Positions 1-7,888 of a stretch of DNA of 64,000 nucleotides are shown here, one piece after another. The notes under the pieces were generated by a model. It made no database searches and was not told the DNA's origin. It worked only from the letters and a program-made list of their open reading frames with translations. Origin of the DNA: Myroides fluvii. GTDB taxonomy: Bacteria > Bacteroidota > Bacteroidia > Flavobacteriales > Flavobacteriaceae. The translations under genes and the position numbers were made by a program. The number at the start of each line of letters is the position of its first letter. Position 1 is the first letter of the stretch. Where the stretch lies: contig NZ_CP039934.1 of NCBI RefSeq assembly GCF_009792295.1, positions 826,501-890,500 of the forward strand, given 5' to 3'.

Positions 1-1203
1 TTTACTCACTATAGAATAAGGTCCTGTCACAAGAACATCGCCTTTTTTCAATCCTTGAACAATTTCAATATTTTTATCATCTTGAATACCTGTTTTGACA
101 AAGCGCAATTGGGCTACCCCATTCACGTCAACAAATACAGCTTCTTTCAATACTTCGCTGGCCTTTACGGCGTCTTTTTCTGCTTGATTTACCAATGTGT
201 CACTTGGCGTTCGCATAACAATGGCACTTATTGGCACTGCAGTAATTTTGTTTTTCACGTGTGTAATAATATCAACAGCTGCCGTCATTCCAGGGCGAAA
301 AGGAGAGTAATCTTCTAACTTCCCATCAAGGAGATCTTCATACGACTCCCGTAGAATTTTAATTTTCACTTTAAATGTCGTTACCTGATCTGCCGATAGC
401 GTTTGATTCGAAGCTGAATTGGAAATACTTGTCACAATTCCCTTAAATTCTTTTTTCAAAAAAGCATCAACATCAATCTTCGTTTCATCCCCTACTTTTA
501 CCTTGACAATATCATTTTCGTTGATGTTTACTTCCACTTCCATGCTGTTTAAATTTGCAACGCGCAGCAACTCTGTACCTGCCATTTGTTGAGTTCCAAG
601 CACGCGTTCTCCTAGTTCAACATCCACGCGAGAAATCGTTCCTGCACTAGGTGCGTAAATTGTTGTTTTCAACAAATTCACTTTCGCTTCTTCTACGGCT
701 GCTTTCGAACTTTCCACATTGTAATATGCCGAGTTTTTATTGGCCTTAGCTACTTCATAGGAACGCACCACCTGATCCCATTCTGATCCGGATATCACTC
801 CCTTGTCAAACAACATTTTATTTCTTGCATAAGAGGCTTTCGTCTCTTTGAGCTGAGCTTCGGCTTGTTCTAATCCGGCTTTGCTCGTAGACAACATGGC
901 CACCATGCGATCGAGATTGGATTCGTATAAGTTGGGATTAATCACCACTAATAAATCCCCCTTATTGACAACCTGCCCTTCTTTGATTGGCAAATTTATG
1001 ATTTCTCCTGATACTTCTGGTGTTATTTTAATCTCAATTTCAGGCTGAATTTTCCCTGTTCCCGATACTGTTTCGACAAGGTTAATCTCATCTACAGTAG
1101 CAAGTTCAACGCCAGTGGCTTCTTCTGTCTTGGCAAAGAACTTCACCGCAATAAAAACACCGACAACAAGGGCTACAACGATAGCTATATATTTTTTTTT
1201 CAT
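1..1203 (-). CDS. Efflux RND/ABC periplasmic adaptor subunit, MacA/HlyD family (C-terminus cut by window edge)
   Basis: This is the periplasmic adaptor (membrane fusion protein) of a tripartite efflux pump, which links an inner-membrane transporter to a TolC-like outer-membrane channel. The reading frame is open from the ATG at 1203 to the window edge, 401 codons without a stop, so the C-terminus is missing. The N-terminus MKKKIYIAIVVALVVGVFIA is a membrane anchor. A biotinyl-lipoyl-like half motif (GEIINLPIKEGQVVNKGDLL, about residues 67-86), a coiled-coil hairpin (about 95-195) and beta-barrel segments with RPGMTAAVDI follow in the usual adaptor order. It starts 3 bases after the TolC-like gene, so the two are co-transcribed. 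The transporter, by family habit a MacB-type ABC permease and ATPase, would lie beyond position 1; this is inference. Confidence 0.9.
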   Translation of the reverse strand, partial: MKKKYIAIVVALVVGVFIAVKFFAKTEEATGVELATVDEINLVETVSGTGKIQPEIEIKITPEVSGEIINLPIKEGQVVNKGDLLVVINPNLYESNLDRMVAMLSTSKAGLEQAEAQLKETKASYARNKMLFDKGVISGSEWDQVVRSYEVAKANKNSAYYNVESSKAAVEEAKVNLLKTTIYAPSAGTISRVDVELGERVLGTQQMAGTELLRVANLNSMEVEVNINENDIVKVKVGDETKIDVDAFLKKEFKGIVTSISNSASNQTLSADQVTTFKVKIKILRESYEDLLDGKLEDYSPFRPGMTAAVDIITHVKNKITAVPISAIVMRTPSDTLVNQAEKDAVKASEVLKEAVFVDVNGVAQLRFVKTGIQDDKNIEIVQGLKKGDVLVTGPYSIVSK

Positions 1204-1206
1204 CAC

Positions 1207-2640
1207 TTAATTTCTTTTAAATAACGGTAATCCAAAGTAGTATTCCACTATTTTATTCTTAAAGATATAATCGTATTTGGCTTTGAGTAAATTGGACTGC
1301 GCCGTTACATATAAATTTTGATTCTGATTGAGTTCAAAAATATTAATCAGCCCCACAGCGTACCGCTCTCGTGCATACTCTAGCGATTTTTCTCGAGATT
1401 CTAAGGTAACAACACTAGCCTCATAGCTTTGAAAACTACTTTTGGTATCTGTATACGCTTTGAACACCAATTGTTCTAATTTCAACTCTTCTGCTTCTTT
1501 TTCGTATTGCATCTGCTCCAAGGCCAATTGATTTAACTTTACGGTTTTTCTCGCTTTTAAACCATTAAAGATAGGAACCGTCAAACTCAAACCAAACACC
1601 GAGCTTTTATTGTTGTCAATCTGTCGAAAGAAAGACTCTGGTCCGCCGTAAATATTCATCATCCCTTGACGCATCACTCGCTGTCCTGATCCTTCAACAA
1701 AACCGATTGGATCTAAACGAGCAGAAGGGACACTTCCCAACAGTCGATCTTGATAGTGTACATTAGAACCAAAATTATAGAATCCTGTTAGTTTAGGATA
1801 GTAAGCGCCTTTGCTTATTTGCACTTCTTTTTCGGCTAGCTGTACCTTCAGTTCAGCAGTTTTAATATTTGTCAGCGATTCAAACGCGCGATTTGTTATT
1901 TCTTCAGGTGTATACAGCATTAATTCAGAGGCTTGCACAACATAGTCTGAATCTACTACATCGAATTTTTCGTAATCGCGAATCTGCAACAATTGCGCTA
2001 AGTTAAGTTTAGCAATAATCAATTCATTTTGTGCGCTGATTAAACGCTGAGTAGAAGAAGCAACGGTTGCTTTGACATCTAGTAGATCTCCGGCAGGAAC
2101 AGCTCCAGCTTTCACTAATATCTGCACTCTATTTACTTCGTTTTCATCATAGTCCAATTGAACCTGATTGGTATGTACCAATTCCTTATTAAATATAATT
2201 TGCAAATACGAATTGATAACAGATAAAGCGATATCCTCCTTCATCTTTTGCACTTGATAAACAGAAGCTACATGCTCAAGACGTGCTTTGGCCAATCGCT
2301 TTTGCTTTTGCAATCCGTCAAAGATGTCAATGCCCAAGCTCAATCCAACCGCAGACTCTTGCATGGTGCGTTGTCCGACCACCCCTGTTTGCGCATCAGG
2401 TTGATCCACTAACGTCCAAGAGTGATTTGCCGTTCCGCTAAGTACGGGTAGAAAATCATAACGCGCTAAATCTACCGTAACAGCTTTACTTTGTTCGCTA
2501 ATTTCAATTTGCTTTACGCTGATGTTGTGTTCAATGGCATGACTGATACAATCATCTAAGGACCAGCGTTTCTCTTGTGCTGCACTCAACAGTGCGAGAA
2601 AACAAAACAAGGTTGAAATATAAAATTTACTCAAATTCAT
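1207..2640 (-). CDS. TolC family outer membrane efflux protein
   Basis: This is the outer-membrane channel of a tripartite efflux pump. At 477 residues it has the usual length for the family. It has a signal peptide (MNLSKFYISTLFCFLALLSAAQ) and then WSLDDCISHAIEHNISVKQ, the start typical of Bacteroidetes TolC proteins. Long amphipathic helices rich in Ala, Glu, Gln and Leu appear twice (about residues 110-215 and 355-450), matching the two OEP repeats of the family. It is the first gene of an operon with the adaptor that begins 3 bases downstream. The short intergenic region upstream carries a palindrome that could be an operator. The substrate cannot be read from the sequence. Confidence 0.93.
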   Translation of the reverse strand: MNLSKFYISTLFCFLALLSAAQEKRWSLDDCISHAIEHNISVKQIEISEQSKAVTVDLARYDFLPVLSGTANHSWTLVDQPDAQTGVVGQRTMQESAVGLSLGIDIFDGLQKQKRLAKARLEHVASVYQVQKMKEDIALSVINSYLQIIFNKELVHTNQVQLDYDENEVNRVQILVKAGAVPAGDLLDVKATVASSTQRLISAQNELIIAKLNLAQLLQIRDYEKFDVVDSDYVVQASELMLYTPEEITNRAFESLTNIKTAELKVQLAEKEVQISKGAYYPKLTGFYNFGSNVHYQDRLLGSVPSARLDPIGFVEGSGQRVMRQGMMNIYGGPESFFRQIDNNKSSVFGLSLTVPIFNGLKARKTVKLNQLALEQMQYEKEAEELKLEQLVFKAYTDTKSSFQSYEASVVTLESREKSLEYARERYAVGLINIFELNQNQNLYVTAQSNLLKAKYDYIFKNKIVEYYFGLPLFKRN

Positions 2641-2673
2641 TGAAAACTAATTATCTAAACAATAAGACGTGAA

Positions 2674-2690
2674 GTAACAGCTATTGTTAC
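2674..2690. promoter_or_regulatory. Palindrome GTAACA-N5-TGTTAC upstream of the efflux operon, candidate operator
   Basis: A perfect 6-bp inverted repeat with a 5-bp spacer lies 34 bases upstream of the TolC-like start codon. The arm sequence and 17-bp span suit a dimeric repressor of the TetR or MarR kind, which often control efflux operons. No regulator gene is adjacent in the window, so the role is inferred from position and symmetry only. Confidence 0.35.
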
Positions 2691-2702
2691 ATTAAAGATA
2701 AT

Positions 2703-2728
2703 AAAAAAACCGCCTTTAAAGGCGGTTT
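2703..2728 (-). terminator. Rho-independent terminator of the SCO/DUF420 operon
   Basis: A perfect 22-base inverted repeat with GCC-rich arms (2707..2728) lies 16 bases after the stop codon of the small CxxC protein. Read on the minus strand it is followed by a run of seven T. It ends the 4804-to-2745 transcript before the efflux operon. Confidence 0.85.
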
Positions 2729-2744
2729 ACTATTTCAAGCTTGA

Positions 2745-2966
2745 TTAACTCTTTTTCTTTTTATACACTTTGTAACTAAAGTACAAAGCGAAGCCCACGA
2801 GTAGATAAGGGAATATCATCAGGTAAACGATACCGTCATTTACGGCTTCTGCTTTTACTCCTCCTTCTTCCGTTTCTAATACAGCTCTACACATCGCACA
2901 TTGTGCTAAGGCAGATTGGGAAGCGGTCAAAATAAAAAACGCGACTAAAAAATAAAACTTTTTCAT
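2745..2966 (-). CDS. Small membrane protein with exported CxxC motif, last gene of the SCO operon
   Basis: This 73-residue protein has a signal peptide or first membrane segment (about residues 5-21), then CAMC (residues 23-26) and a second hydrophobic segment (about 47-64) ending in a Lys-rich tail. I do not recognise a named family, but it lies 6 bases after the DUF420 gene and is followed by a strong terminator, so it is an expressed member of the oxidase assembly operon. The Cys pair just after the predicted cleavage or membrane boundary would face the periplasm and could bind copper or take part in thiol exchange; that is inference from context. Confidence 0.75.
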   Translation of the reverse strand: MKKFYFLVAFFILTASQSALAQCAMCRAVLETEEGGVKAEAVNDGIVYLMIFPYLLVGFALYFSYKVYKKKKS

Positions 2967-2972
2967 ACGGGA

Positions 2973-3518
2973 TTAATTTACGTAATAAGGGGAAATCATC
3001 AAATACACTATAACACCAGTTACTGCGACGTACAACCACATAGGATAGGTAATTCGCGCTAGTTTTTTGTGGCGTTGATATGAACCAGAAATTCCGCGTA
3101 CAAAAGTAATTAATACAAAAGGAATGATAATGATTGACAACAGGATATGCGAAATCAGAATAAAGAAATAGGCATAACGCATCCAACCTTCCCCACCGTA
3201 TTTTGTTTCAATAGACGTCATGTGATACGCAACATACATCGCTAGGAAAGCAACAGAACACGCGATACAGCATTTAATTAAACGCTCGTGTAAGGCTTTA
3301 TTCCCCTTCTTGATAGCTGCTACTGCCCAAACTAATAAAACAGCTGTAATACCGTTAATAGTAGCGTAAATCGGTGGTAAAAAACTCAACGGTTGAACAT
3401 CATACCCCAGTTTTTGCAAATTAACGCCAAATAAAATTGCCACAACTACAGGAATTGCGATGGATAAAATCCAAATCCATTTGGTGTATTTTTGTTCTAA
3501 TTCTTTATAATTTTCCAT
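2973..3518 (-). CDS. DUF420 family membrane protein
   Basis: This 181-residue protein has five hydrophobic segments (about residues 14-33, 45-67, 80-101, 115-140, 155-176) and conserved His residues, including AYHMTSIE and FILISHILLS, as in DUF420 (CtaG/YozB-related) proteins. The family is typically encoded beside SCO and cytochrome oxidase genes and is presumed to act in oxidase assembly, but its biochemical role is not established. It starts 3 bases after the SCO gene, within a tight operon that also holds the small CxxC protein. Confidence 0.88.
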   Translation of the reverse strand: MENYKELEQKYTKWIWILSIAIPVVVAILFGVNLQKLGYDVQPLSFLPPIYATINGITAVLLVWAVAAIKKGNKALHERLIKCCIACSVAFLAMYVAYHMTSIETKYGGEGWMRYAYFFILISHILLSIIIIPFVLITFVRGISGSYQRHKKLARITYPMWLYVAVTGVIVYLMISPYYVN

Positions 3519-3521
3519 GTC

Positions 3522-4145
3522 TTATTCTTCTAACAAAAGTTTAATATCTTCTTTGATCCACTTCACTCCATCGTCTGATGTTCCATCATAGTACAAAATA
3601 GGATTTCCGTGTTCATCAGTTCTGCATCGAATATTTCCTTCTTTATCGATTAAAGCAAATAATCCGGAGTGTTCAAATCCACCTGGAGCTTCAGGGTTTA
3701 CCCCAGTATACAAATTAAATTTGCCTGCCAAATCATAGATGTACTTCGCATCTCCTGTGAGCATGTGCCAATAAGGAATTTTCACACCCAATTCAGCTGC
3801 ATGGGCATTCAACGCCTCCACAGTATCATTTTTGGGATCGATGGTGATTGAAGCAATTCCGAAATCCATATGGGGACGGAACGCATCTTGCAACTTCAAC
3901 ATATTCTGATTCATAATCGGACAGATTGTTGGGCAATTAGCAAAGAAAAATTCAACAACATATACCTTTCCTTTGTATGTTGCGTTGTTGATTGTTTTAT
4001 TGTTTTGATCGATCAGTTCAAATTGTGGAGCTTGTCCAATTACAAGCAAATCTGACTTTTCAAATTTCTTAATAATCTTAGGCACGGCCCAAATACCGAA
4101 GACTAACACTACTAACGAAATCCAGATATACGATTTATCTTTCAT
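3522..4145 (-). CDS. SCO family protein (SCO1/SenC), copper chaperone for cytochrome c oxidase
   Basis: SCO proteins deliver copper to, or keep reduced, the CuA site of oxidase subunit II on the outer face of the inner membrane. This 207-residue protein has an N-terminal anchor (about residues 7-24) and a thioredoxin-like domain. The copper ligands are complete: CPTIC at 71-75 and His159 in FEHSGLF. It sits between a Cys-less thioredoxin-like paralogue upstream (2-base gap) and DUF420 downstream (3-base gap), a few kilobases from the oxidase genes it should serve. Confidence 0.95.
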   Translation of the reverse strand: MKDKSYIWISLVVLVFGIWAVPKIIKKFEKSDLLVIGQAPQFELIDQNNKTINNATYKGKVYVVEFFFANCPTICPIMNQNMLKLQDAFRPHMDFGIASITIDPKNDTVEALNAHAAELGVKIPYWHMLTGDAKYIYDLAGKFNLYTGVNPEAPGGFEHSGLFALIDKEGNIRCRTDEHGNPILYYDGTSDDGVKWIKEDIKLLLEE

Positions 4146-4147
4146 AA

Positions 4148-4804
4148 CTACTCTGTCTTTTTAATGCGTTCATATTTTTTCAATGCCAAGCGATATTCAG
4201 CCAAAACCACTTTCATATCATCCATCATATCGTTGTGTAATTCAGCGGCTGAGATTGTAGAATACCCTTCTTTGTATTCGAGTTCACCAGCTTTATTCTT
4301 ACCTTTTCTACCTCTTAGATTTCTATCCTTATCAATGATGTAGACGTTGATACTTGCGAGATCATCATCTAGTTTACCTGCTAATCCTAAGCTTTTATAA
4401 AACGCTTGGATTTCTGCTGGTTCTAAAAACAGATAATTCCAATTAGACATATCCGATATGGGACTTAAATCATCCACCACTTTCTTGGCTTGTTCCTCAG
4501 ATCCTTTAGGCAAGACCATGACCAATTGAAAATCGTCAAAATCCTTATAGCGGTTGTAAATTTTTTGGTTGAGATTAAACGCATCCCCACGGTCTTTATA
4601 CAAATGAGCTCCGGGGAAACCAAGCACTGTAATACGCCCTTCTAAGACCGGTTGTTTACCCAAGGAAGTTTCTCCCATAGGCAGTTCGTTTACATTTTCA
4701 CTAATGATGGGTAATCGCTGAAATTGATTCACCCCAGTAGCAAAAAACAAATAAGCACAAATCGGCATGATAAAGAGCAAAACGAGTATGATATATTTTT
4801 TCAC
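4148..4804 (-). CDS. Membrane-anchored thioredoxin-fold-like protein without the Cys pair
   Basis: This 218-residue protein begins with a hydrophobic anchor (about residues 3-22) and has a body with the layout of a SCO or AhpC-type domain: RITVLGFPGAHLYKDRGDAF where the active-site strand would be, then LVMVLPKGSEEQAKKV and NVYIIDKDRNLRGR. The only Cys is in the signal segment, so no CxxC or copper site is present. It is the first gene of the SCO operon. The fold assignment is by pattern of secondary structure only; a role as a partner or scaffold for SCO is inference. Confidence 0.72.
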   Translation of the reverse strand: MKKYIILVLLFIMPICAYLFFATGVNQFQRLPIISENVNELPMGETSLGKQPVLEGRITVLGFPGAHLYKDRGDAFNLNQKIYNRYKDFDDFQLVMVLPKGSEEQAKKVVDDLSPISDMSNWNYLFLEPAEIQAFYKSLGLAGKLDDDLASINVYIIDKDRNLRGRKGKNKAGELEYKEGYSTISAAELHNDMMDDMKVVLAEYRLALKKYERIKKTE

Positions 4805-4829
4805 TTTACAAATAAATTAAATAGCTAGA

Positions 4830-4837
4830 CAAAAATA
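4830..4837 (-). promoter_or_regulatory. Putative -7 box (TATTTTTG) for the SCO operon
   Basis: The minus strand reads TATTTTTG, matching the Bacteroidetes TAnnTTTG box, 25 bases before the ATG of the Cys-less SCO-like gene. No clear -33 TTG is present. The box overlaps the T-tract of the terminator of the upstream oxidase operon, so the call is tentative. Confidence 0.35.
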
Positions 4838-4865
4838 AAAAAAGGCGGTTAATAAACCGCCTTTT
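4831..4865 (-). terminator. Rho-independent terminator of the ctaB-cox operon
   Basis: An 11-bp GC-rich stem (4840..4850 with 4855..4865) and a 4-base loop lie 16 bases after the subunit IV stop codon. On the minus strand a T-rich tail follows. Confidence 0.85.
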
Positions 4866-4881
4866 AAATTATAATAACTTA

Positions 4882-5241
4882 TTAAAATATCCACTTATAT
4901 TGTGCGTGCTGGAAAACCTCGTAAACGTAGTTTCCTTCGATCAACACCAAAGTAATTAAATAAACACATAAGAAAGATAAAACTCCCGCTACTGTCCATC
5001 TAAATGCTGTTTTCTCTTGTTCTAAGTGCATGAACGACCACATAATGTAGTATGCTTTCCAAATTGTTAAAACAATGAAGATATAATTTAACAAACTTAA
5101 ACCAAAGATATGTACGTGGTGTAAGCTTTCTGGTTTAAAAATACCTAATGCAACCTCTACGATAGTAATTGCTGATAGGATAAAGAATACTTTCCAGATT
5201 TTCTTTGCGTTTGAGTGATGTGCTGTTGCTTCTGCTGCCAT
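4882..5241 (-). CDS. Cytochrome c oxidase subunit IV (prokaryotic type)
   Basis: This small accessory subunit of the heme-copper oxidase has 119 residues and three membrane segments (about residues 15-33, 43-66, 76-101), as in the COX4_pro family. AYYIMWSFMHLEQEK is typical. It is the last gene of the ctaB-coxIII-coxIII-coxIV operon, 21 bases after subunit III, and is followed by a clear terminator. It stabilises the oxidase rather than carrying cofactors (family knowledge). Confidence 0.92.
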   Translation of the reverse strand: MAAEATAHHSNAKKIWKVFFILSAITIVEVALGIFKPESLHHVHIFGLSLLNYIFIVLTIWKAYYIMWSFMHLEQEKTAFRWTVAGVLSFLCVYLITLVLIEGNYVYEVFQHAQYKWIF

Positions 5242-5262
5242 ATCAAATACTATTTTATAACA

Positions 5263-6237
5263 TTAAACTAAATAGAAGAATGTAAATACGAACACCCATA
5301 CTAAATCTACGAAGTGCCAATATAATCCTCCTTTTTCAACCATTTCGTAAGAACCTCTTCTGTCGTATGTTCCCAACAATACATTAAAGAAAATAATGAT
5401 ATTGATTAAGATACCTGTACAAACGTGGAATCCGTGGAAACCAGTAATAAAGAAGAAGAAATCAGCAAATGTTTTATGTCCGTATTCGTTGCGGATTAGG
5501 TTAGCCCCTTCCACTACAAGTACAGCATCTTTTAAACGCTCCACAGATGCTTCTCTAGAAAGAATTTCTTTGTGTTTAGCGTCTGTTGTTTTTTGTGTGC
5601 GAATTCTAATCGTTGGATTAGCGTCAAATCCAGCTTGCACTTCAGCTAATGAGTACGTAGACTTACTAGGTCCATTAACGAACCAAGTAGCATTCGCTCT
5701 TGTCAATGTAGCGTCCTTTTTATTTGGATCAACAACGGCGAAATCAGCTAAAGCGATTTGTTTTCCATCTTCTCCAACAAACTGCAAGATTGATCCTCCT
5801 GTTGTTTCTACAGCTCCATAAGAACCATTAATAAAGTTTTTCCACTCCCAAGCTTGTGATCCGATGAACACTAAACCACCTAAGATTGTTAAAAACATAT
5901 ACGTTGCCACCTTTTTTCTCTTCATTTGGTGTCCTGCATCAACAGCCAATACCATTGTTACAGATGAGAAAATAAGAATGAAGGTCATTAAGGCCACATA
6001 GTACATCGGTGCATCAACACCATGTAAGAAAGGAAAGTGATTAAACACCTCGTCTGCAATCGGCCAAGTATCCATAAACTTGTATCTTGTAAAACCGTAT
6101 CCTACAAGGAATCCACAAAATGTTAATGAATCTGATAATATGAAGTACCACATCATCATTTTACCGTAGCTTACGTTTAGAGGCCCTCTTGCATCGCCTC
6201 TTACTTCAGTAGCTTCTGTAGTAACTGTCGCTCCCAT
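5263..6237 (-). CDS. Cytochrome c oxidase subunit III with a large periplasmic-type insertion
   Basis: Subunit III of the aa3-type oxidase, a membrane subunit without redox centres that supports proton uptake and stability. Hydrophobic segments at about residues 27-48, 77-99, 112-130, 258-285 and 303-322 and the signature FFFITGFHGFHVCTGI fit the family. Residues 138-252 form a hydrophilic insertion of about 115 residues between membrane segments; this makes the protein 324 residues long. I recall the same insertion in other Flavobacteriaceae. The next gene upstream encodes a second, shorter subunit III homologue 44 bases away. The ATG at 6237 is the only sensible start. Confidence 0.93.
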   Translation of the reverse strand: MGATVTTEATEVRGDARGPLNVSYGKMMMWYFILSDSLTFCGFLVGYGFTRYKFMDTWPIADEVFNHFPFLHGVDAPMYYVALMTFILIFSSVTMVLAVDAGHQMKRKKVATYMFLTILGGLVFIGSQAWEWKNFINGSYGAVETTGGSILQFVGEDGKQIALADFAVVDPNKKDATLTRANATWFVNGPSKSTYSLAEVQAGFDANPTIRIRTQKTTDAKHKEILSREASVERLKDAVLVVEGANLIRNEYGHKTFADFFFFITGFHGFHVCTGILINIIIFFNVLLGTYDRRGSYEMVEKGGLYWHFVDLVWVFVFTFFYLV

Positions 6238-6281
6238 AAAAAGTTATTAGTTATAAAGTTCCCAAATTTAATTTAAATTTT

Positions 6282-6866
6282 CTATTTAAAGAATGTAAAA
6301 AACAAAAACAAATAAACCCAGAGTATATCTAAGAAATGCCAAAACCACGCACATAGCTGTAATCCAATGTATTGCTCAGAATTATACTTTTGTTTAAAAT
6401 GATTATAAATTACTATAAGTAAAGAAATCATTCCGCCAAACAAGTGTGCAATATGCACAATTACAATCACATATAAAAATGAAGTTGTAATTGTACTTTC
6501 ACTCCCTGTAAAGAAGTAGCCTTCGCTAATTACTTGTCCAAAACCTTTGAATTGCAAAAAAACGAATAAGAGACCTAAAATCAAAGTAGAAACTAAATAA
6601 ATCGTACTTCTTTTAACATTTCCCTCTTTCGTTGCTTTCAATGCGAGGTGCATCGTCAAGCTGCTAATTACAATTGCAACGGTACTAATTGTAAAATCTA
6701 GTGGCAAAACAAAATCTGCTAGCCAATCCGGTCTCGACTTACTTACTACGTAAGCACTTGTCAATCCGGCAAACACCATGGCAATACTTCCAATAGCAAA
6801 TAACAGCATTACTTTTAATGCTCTGCCTTTTTTCTCATACTGCTCTTGCGCTACACTATTTTCCAT
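6282..6866 (-). CDS. Second cytochrome c oxidase subunit III homologue
   Basis: This 194-residue protein has five membrane segments and the subunit III signatures VIVHIAHLFGGMISL and LQLCAWFWHFLDILWVYLFL, without the insertion seen in its neighbour. Two consecutive subunit III genes are normal for oxidases paired with alternative complex III in Bacteroidota. It begins 15 bases after ctaB and is part of the same operon. It is likely a structural subunit at the complex III/oxidase interface or an extra subunit of the oxidase; the sequence alone does not decide. Confidence 0.9.
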   Translation of the reverse strand: MENSVAQEQYEKKGRALKVMLLFAIGSIAMVFAGLTSAYVVSKSRPDWLADFVLPLDFTISTVAIVISSLTMHLALKATKEGNVKRSTIYLVSTLILGLLFVFLQFKGFGQVISEGYFFTGSESTITTSFLYVIVIVHIAHLFGGMISLLIVIYNHFKQKYNSEQYIGLQLCAWFWHFLDILWVYLFLFFTFFK

Positions 6867-6881
6867 ATTCTCTTGTATAAA

Positions 6882-7796
6882 CTATCGTAAAAATTTATCT
6901 AACACGTAAATAATCTGAATTAACGAGATGTAAGTAACACTTACCAACATTAACGAGCGAGCGGCTTTATCCGTTCGCTGTTTGTACAATTTCACGGCTG
7001 CTGTAAGCATCCAGATTCCCGCTAACAACACTAACCCTGCGGCAATAGGAGTTAAATATAATCGACCTGTTACATTAAATACAGGGAATATAGAAACAAT
7101 AATCAACCAAATGGTGTATAATATAATCTGAGTAAGTGTTTTATTGTCTTTTTTTCCAGTTGGCAACATGGAAAAGCCACCTCTTTTGTAATCGTCATAC
7201 AAGAACCATCCAATCGCCCAAAAGTGAGGAAATTGCCAAAAGAATTGGATTAAGAATAGAGTTCCTGCTTCAATGCCAAAATTATTTGTTTCAGCCACCC
7301 ATCCTAACATAAAGGGAATTGCTCCAGGAAAAGCACCAACAAACACAGATAAAGGAGTTATGGTCTTCAACGGAGTATAAACACTGGTATATAAAAAGAT
7401 AGATATTGCACCAAACATCGCTGTTTTAGGATTGATGGCATATAAAATACCTAGTCCTAGTATCGTTAGCGTAACGGCCAAGATAAAAGCCGGTGTTGGT
7501 TTCACACGACCTGAGGCAATTGGTCGATTTGCGGTGCGGTTCATTTTCGCATCTAAGTCACGCTCAATAATTTGATTGTATACGTTAGAGGCTCCAACCA
7601 TACAATATCCCCCTACTGCTAGAGCGATAATGGTCATATAATTGATGCTTCTAATATCAGGAACAGCTAAAATATAGCCTGCCAAAGTGGAAAACACTAC
7701 GCTCAGGGCGAGTCCCATCTTAGTCATCTCTTTAAATTCCTTAAGGATAGAAACCGATTGTTTATTTTCAGAAGAAATATTCAAAGCTGTTTTCAT
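6882..7796 (-). CDS. ctaB: Protoheme IX farnesyltransferase (heme O synthase)
   Basis: This UbiA-family membrane enzyme transfers a farnesyl group to heme b, giving heme O, the precursor of the heme A needed by the aa3 oxidase encoded nearby. The 304 residues hold about nine membrane segments. The first Asp-rich substrate motif is intact (NVYNQIIERDLDAKMNRTAN, about residues 71-90), and a second acidic loop follows at YDDYKRGG. It is the first gene of the operon with oxidase subunits III, III and IV, and a -7 box lies just upstream. Confidence 0.96.
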   Translation of the reverse strand: MKTALNISSENKQSVSILKEFKEMTKMGLALSVVFSTLAGYILAVPDIRSINYMTIIALAVGGYCMVGASNVYNQIIERDLDAKMNRTANRPIASGRVKPTPAFILAVTLTILGLGILYAINPKTAMFGAISIFLYTSVYTPLKTITPLSVFVGAFPGAIPFMLGWVAETNNFGIEAGTLFLIQFFWQFPHFWAIGWFLYDDYKRGGFSMLPTGKKDNKTLTQIILYTIWLIIVSIFPVFNVTGRLYLTPIAAGLVLLAGIWMLTAAVKLYKQRTDKAARSLMLVSVTYISLIQIIYVLDKFLR

Positions 7797-7813
7797 TTGT
7801 TTTTAATGAGTTG

Positions 7814-7821
7814 CAAATATA
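7814..7821 (-). promoter_or_regulatory. Putative -7 box (TATATTTG) for the ctaB operon
   Basis: The minus strand carries TATATTTG 18 bases before the ctaB ATG, an exact match to TAnnTTTG. A -33 TTG at the right distance is not evident. The leader would be about ten bases long. Confidence 0.45.
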
Positions 7822-7888
7822 ATCCAATTTTTAGAACTATACCTATAAACATACGTTAGAGCTTTGAATATTCACTTATTTTAATCTT

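Noticed and set aside
5396..5821. 141-codon plus-strand frame inside oxidase subunit III
   Set aside because: Antisense to the insertion region of subunit III; no signal, motif or promoter supports it.
7797..7888. Search for a terminator or riboswitch between deoC and ctaB
   Set aside because: The gap is AT-rich without a GC stem and T-run; only a -7 box was found.
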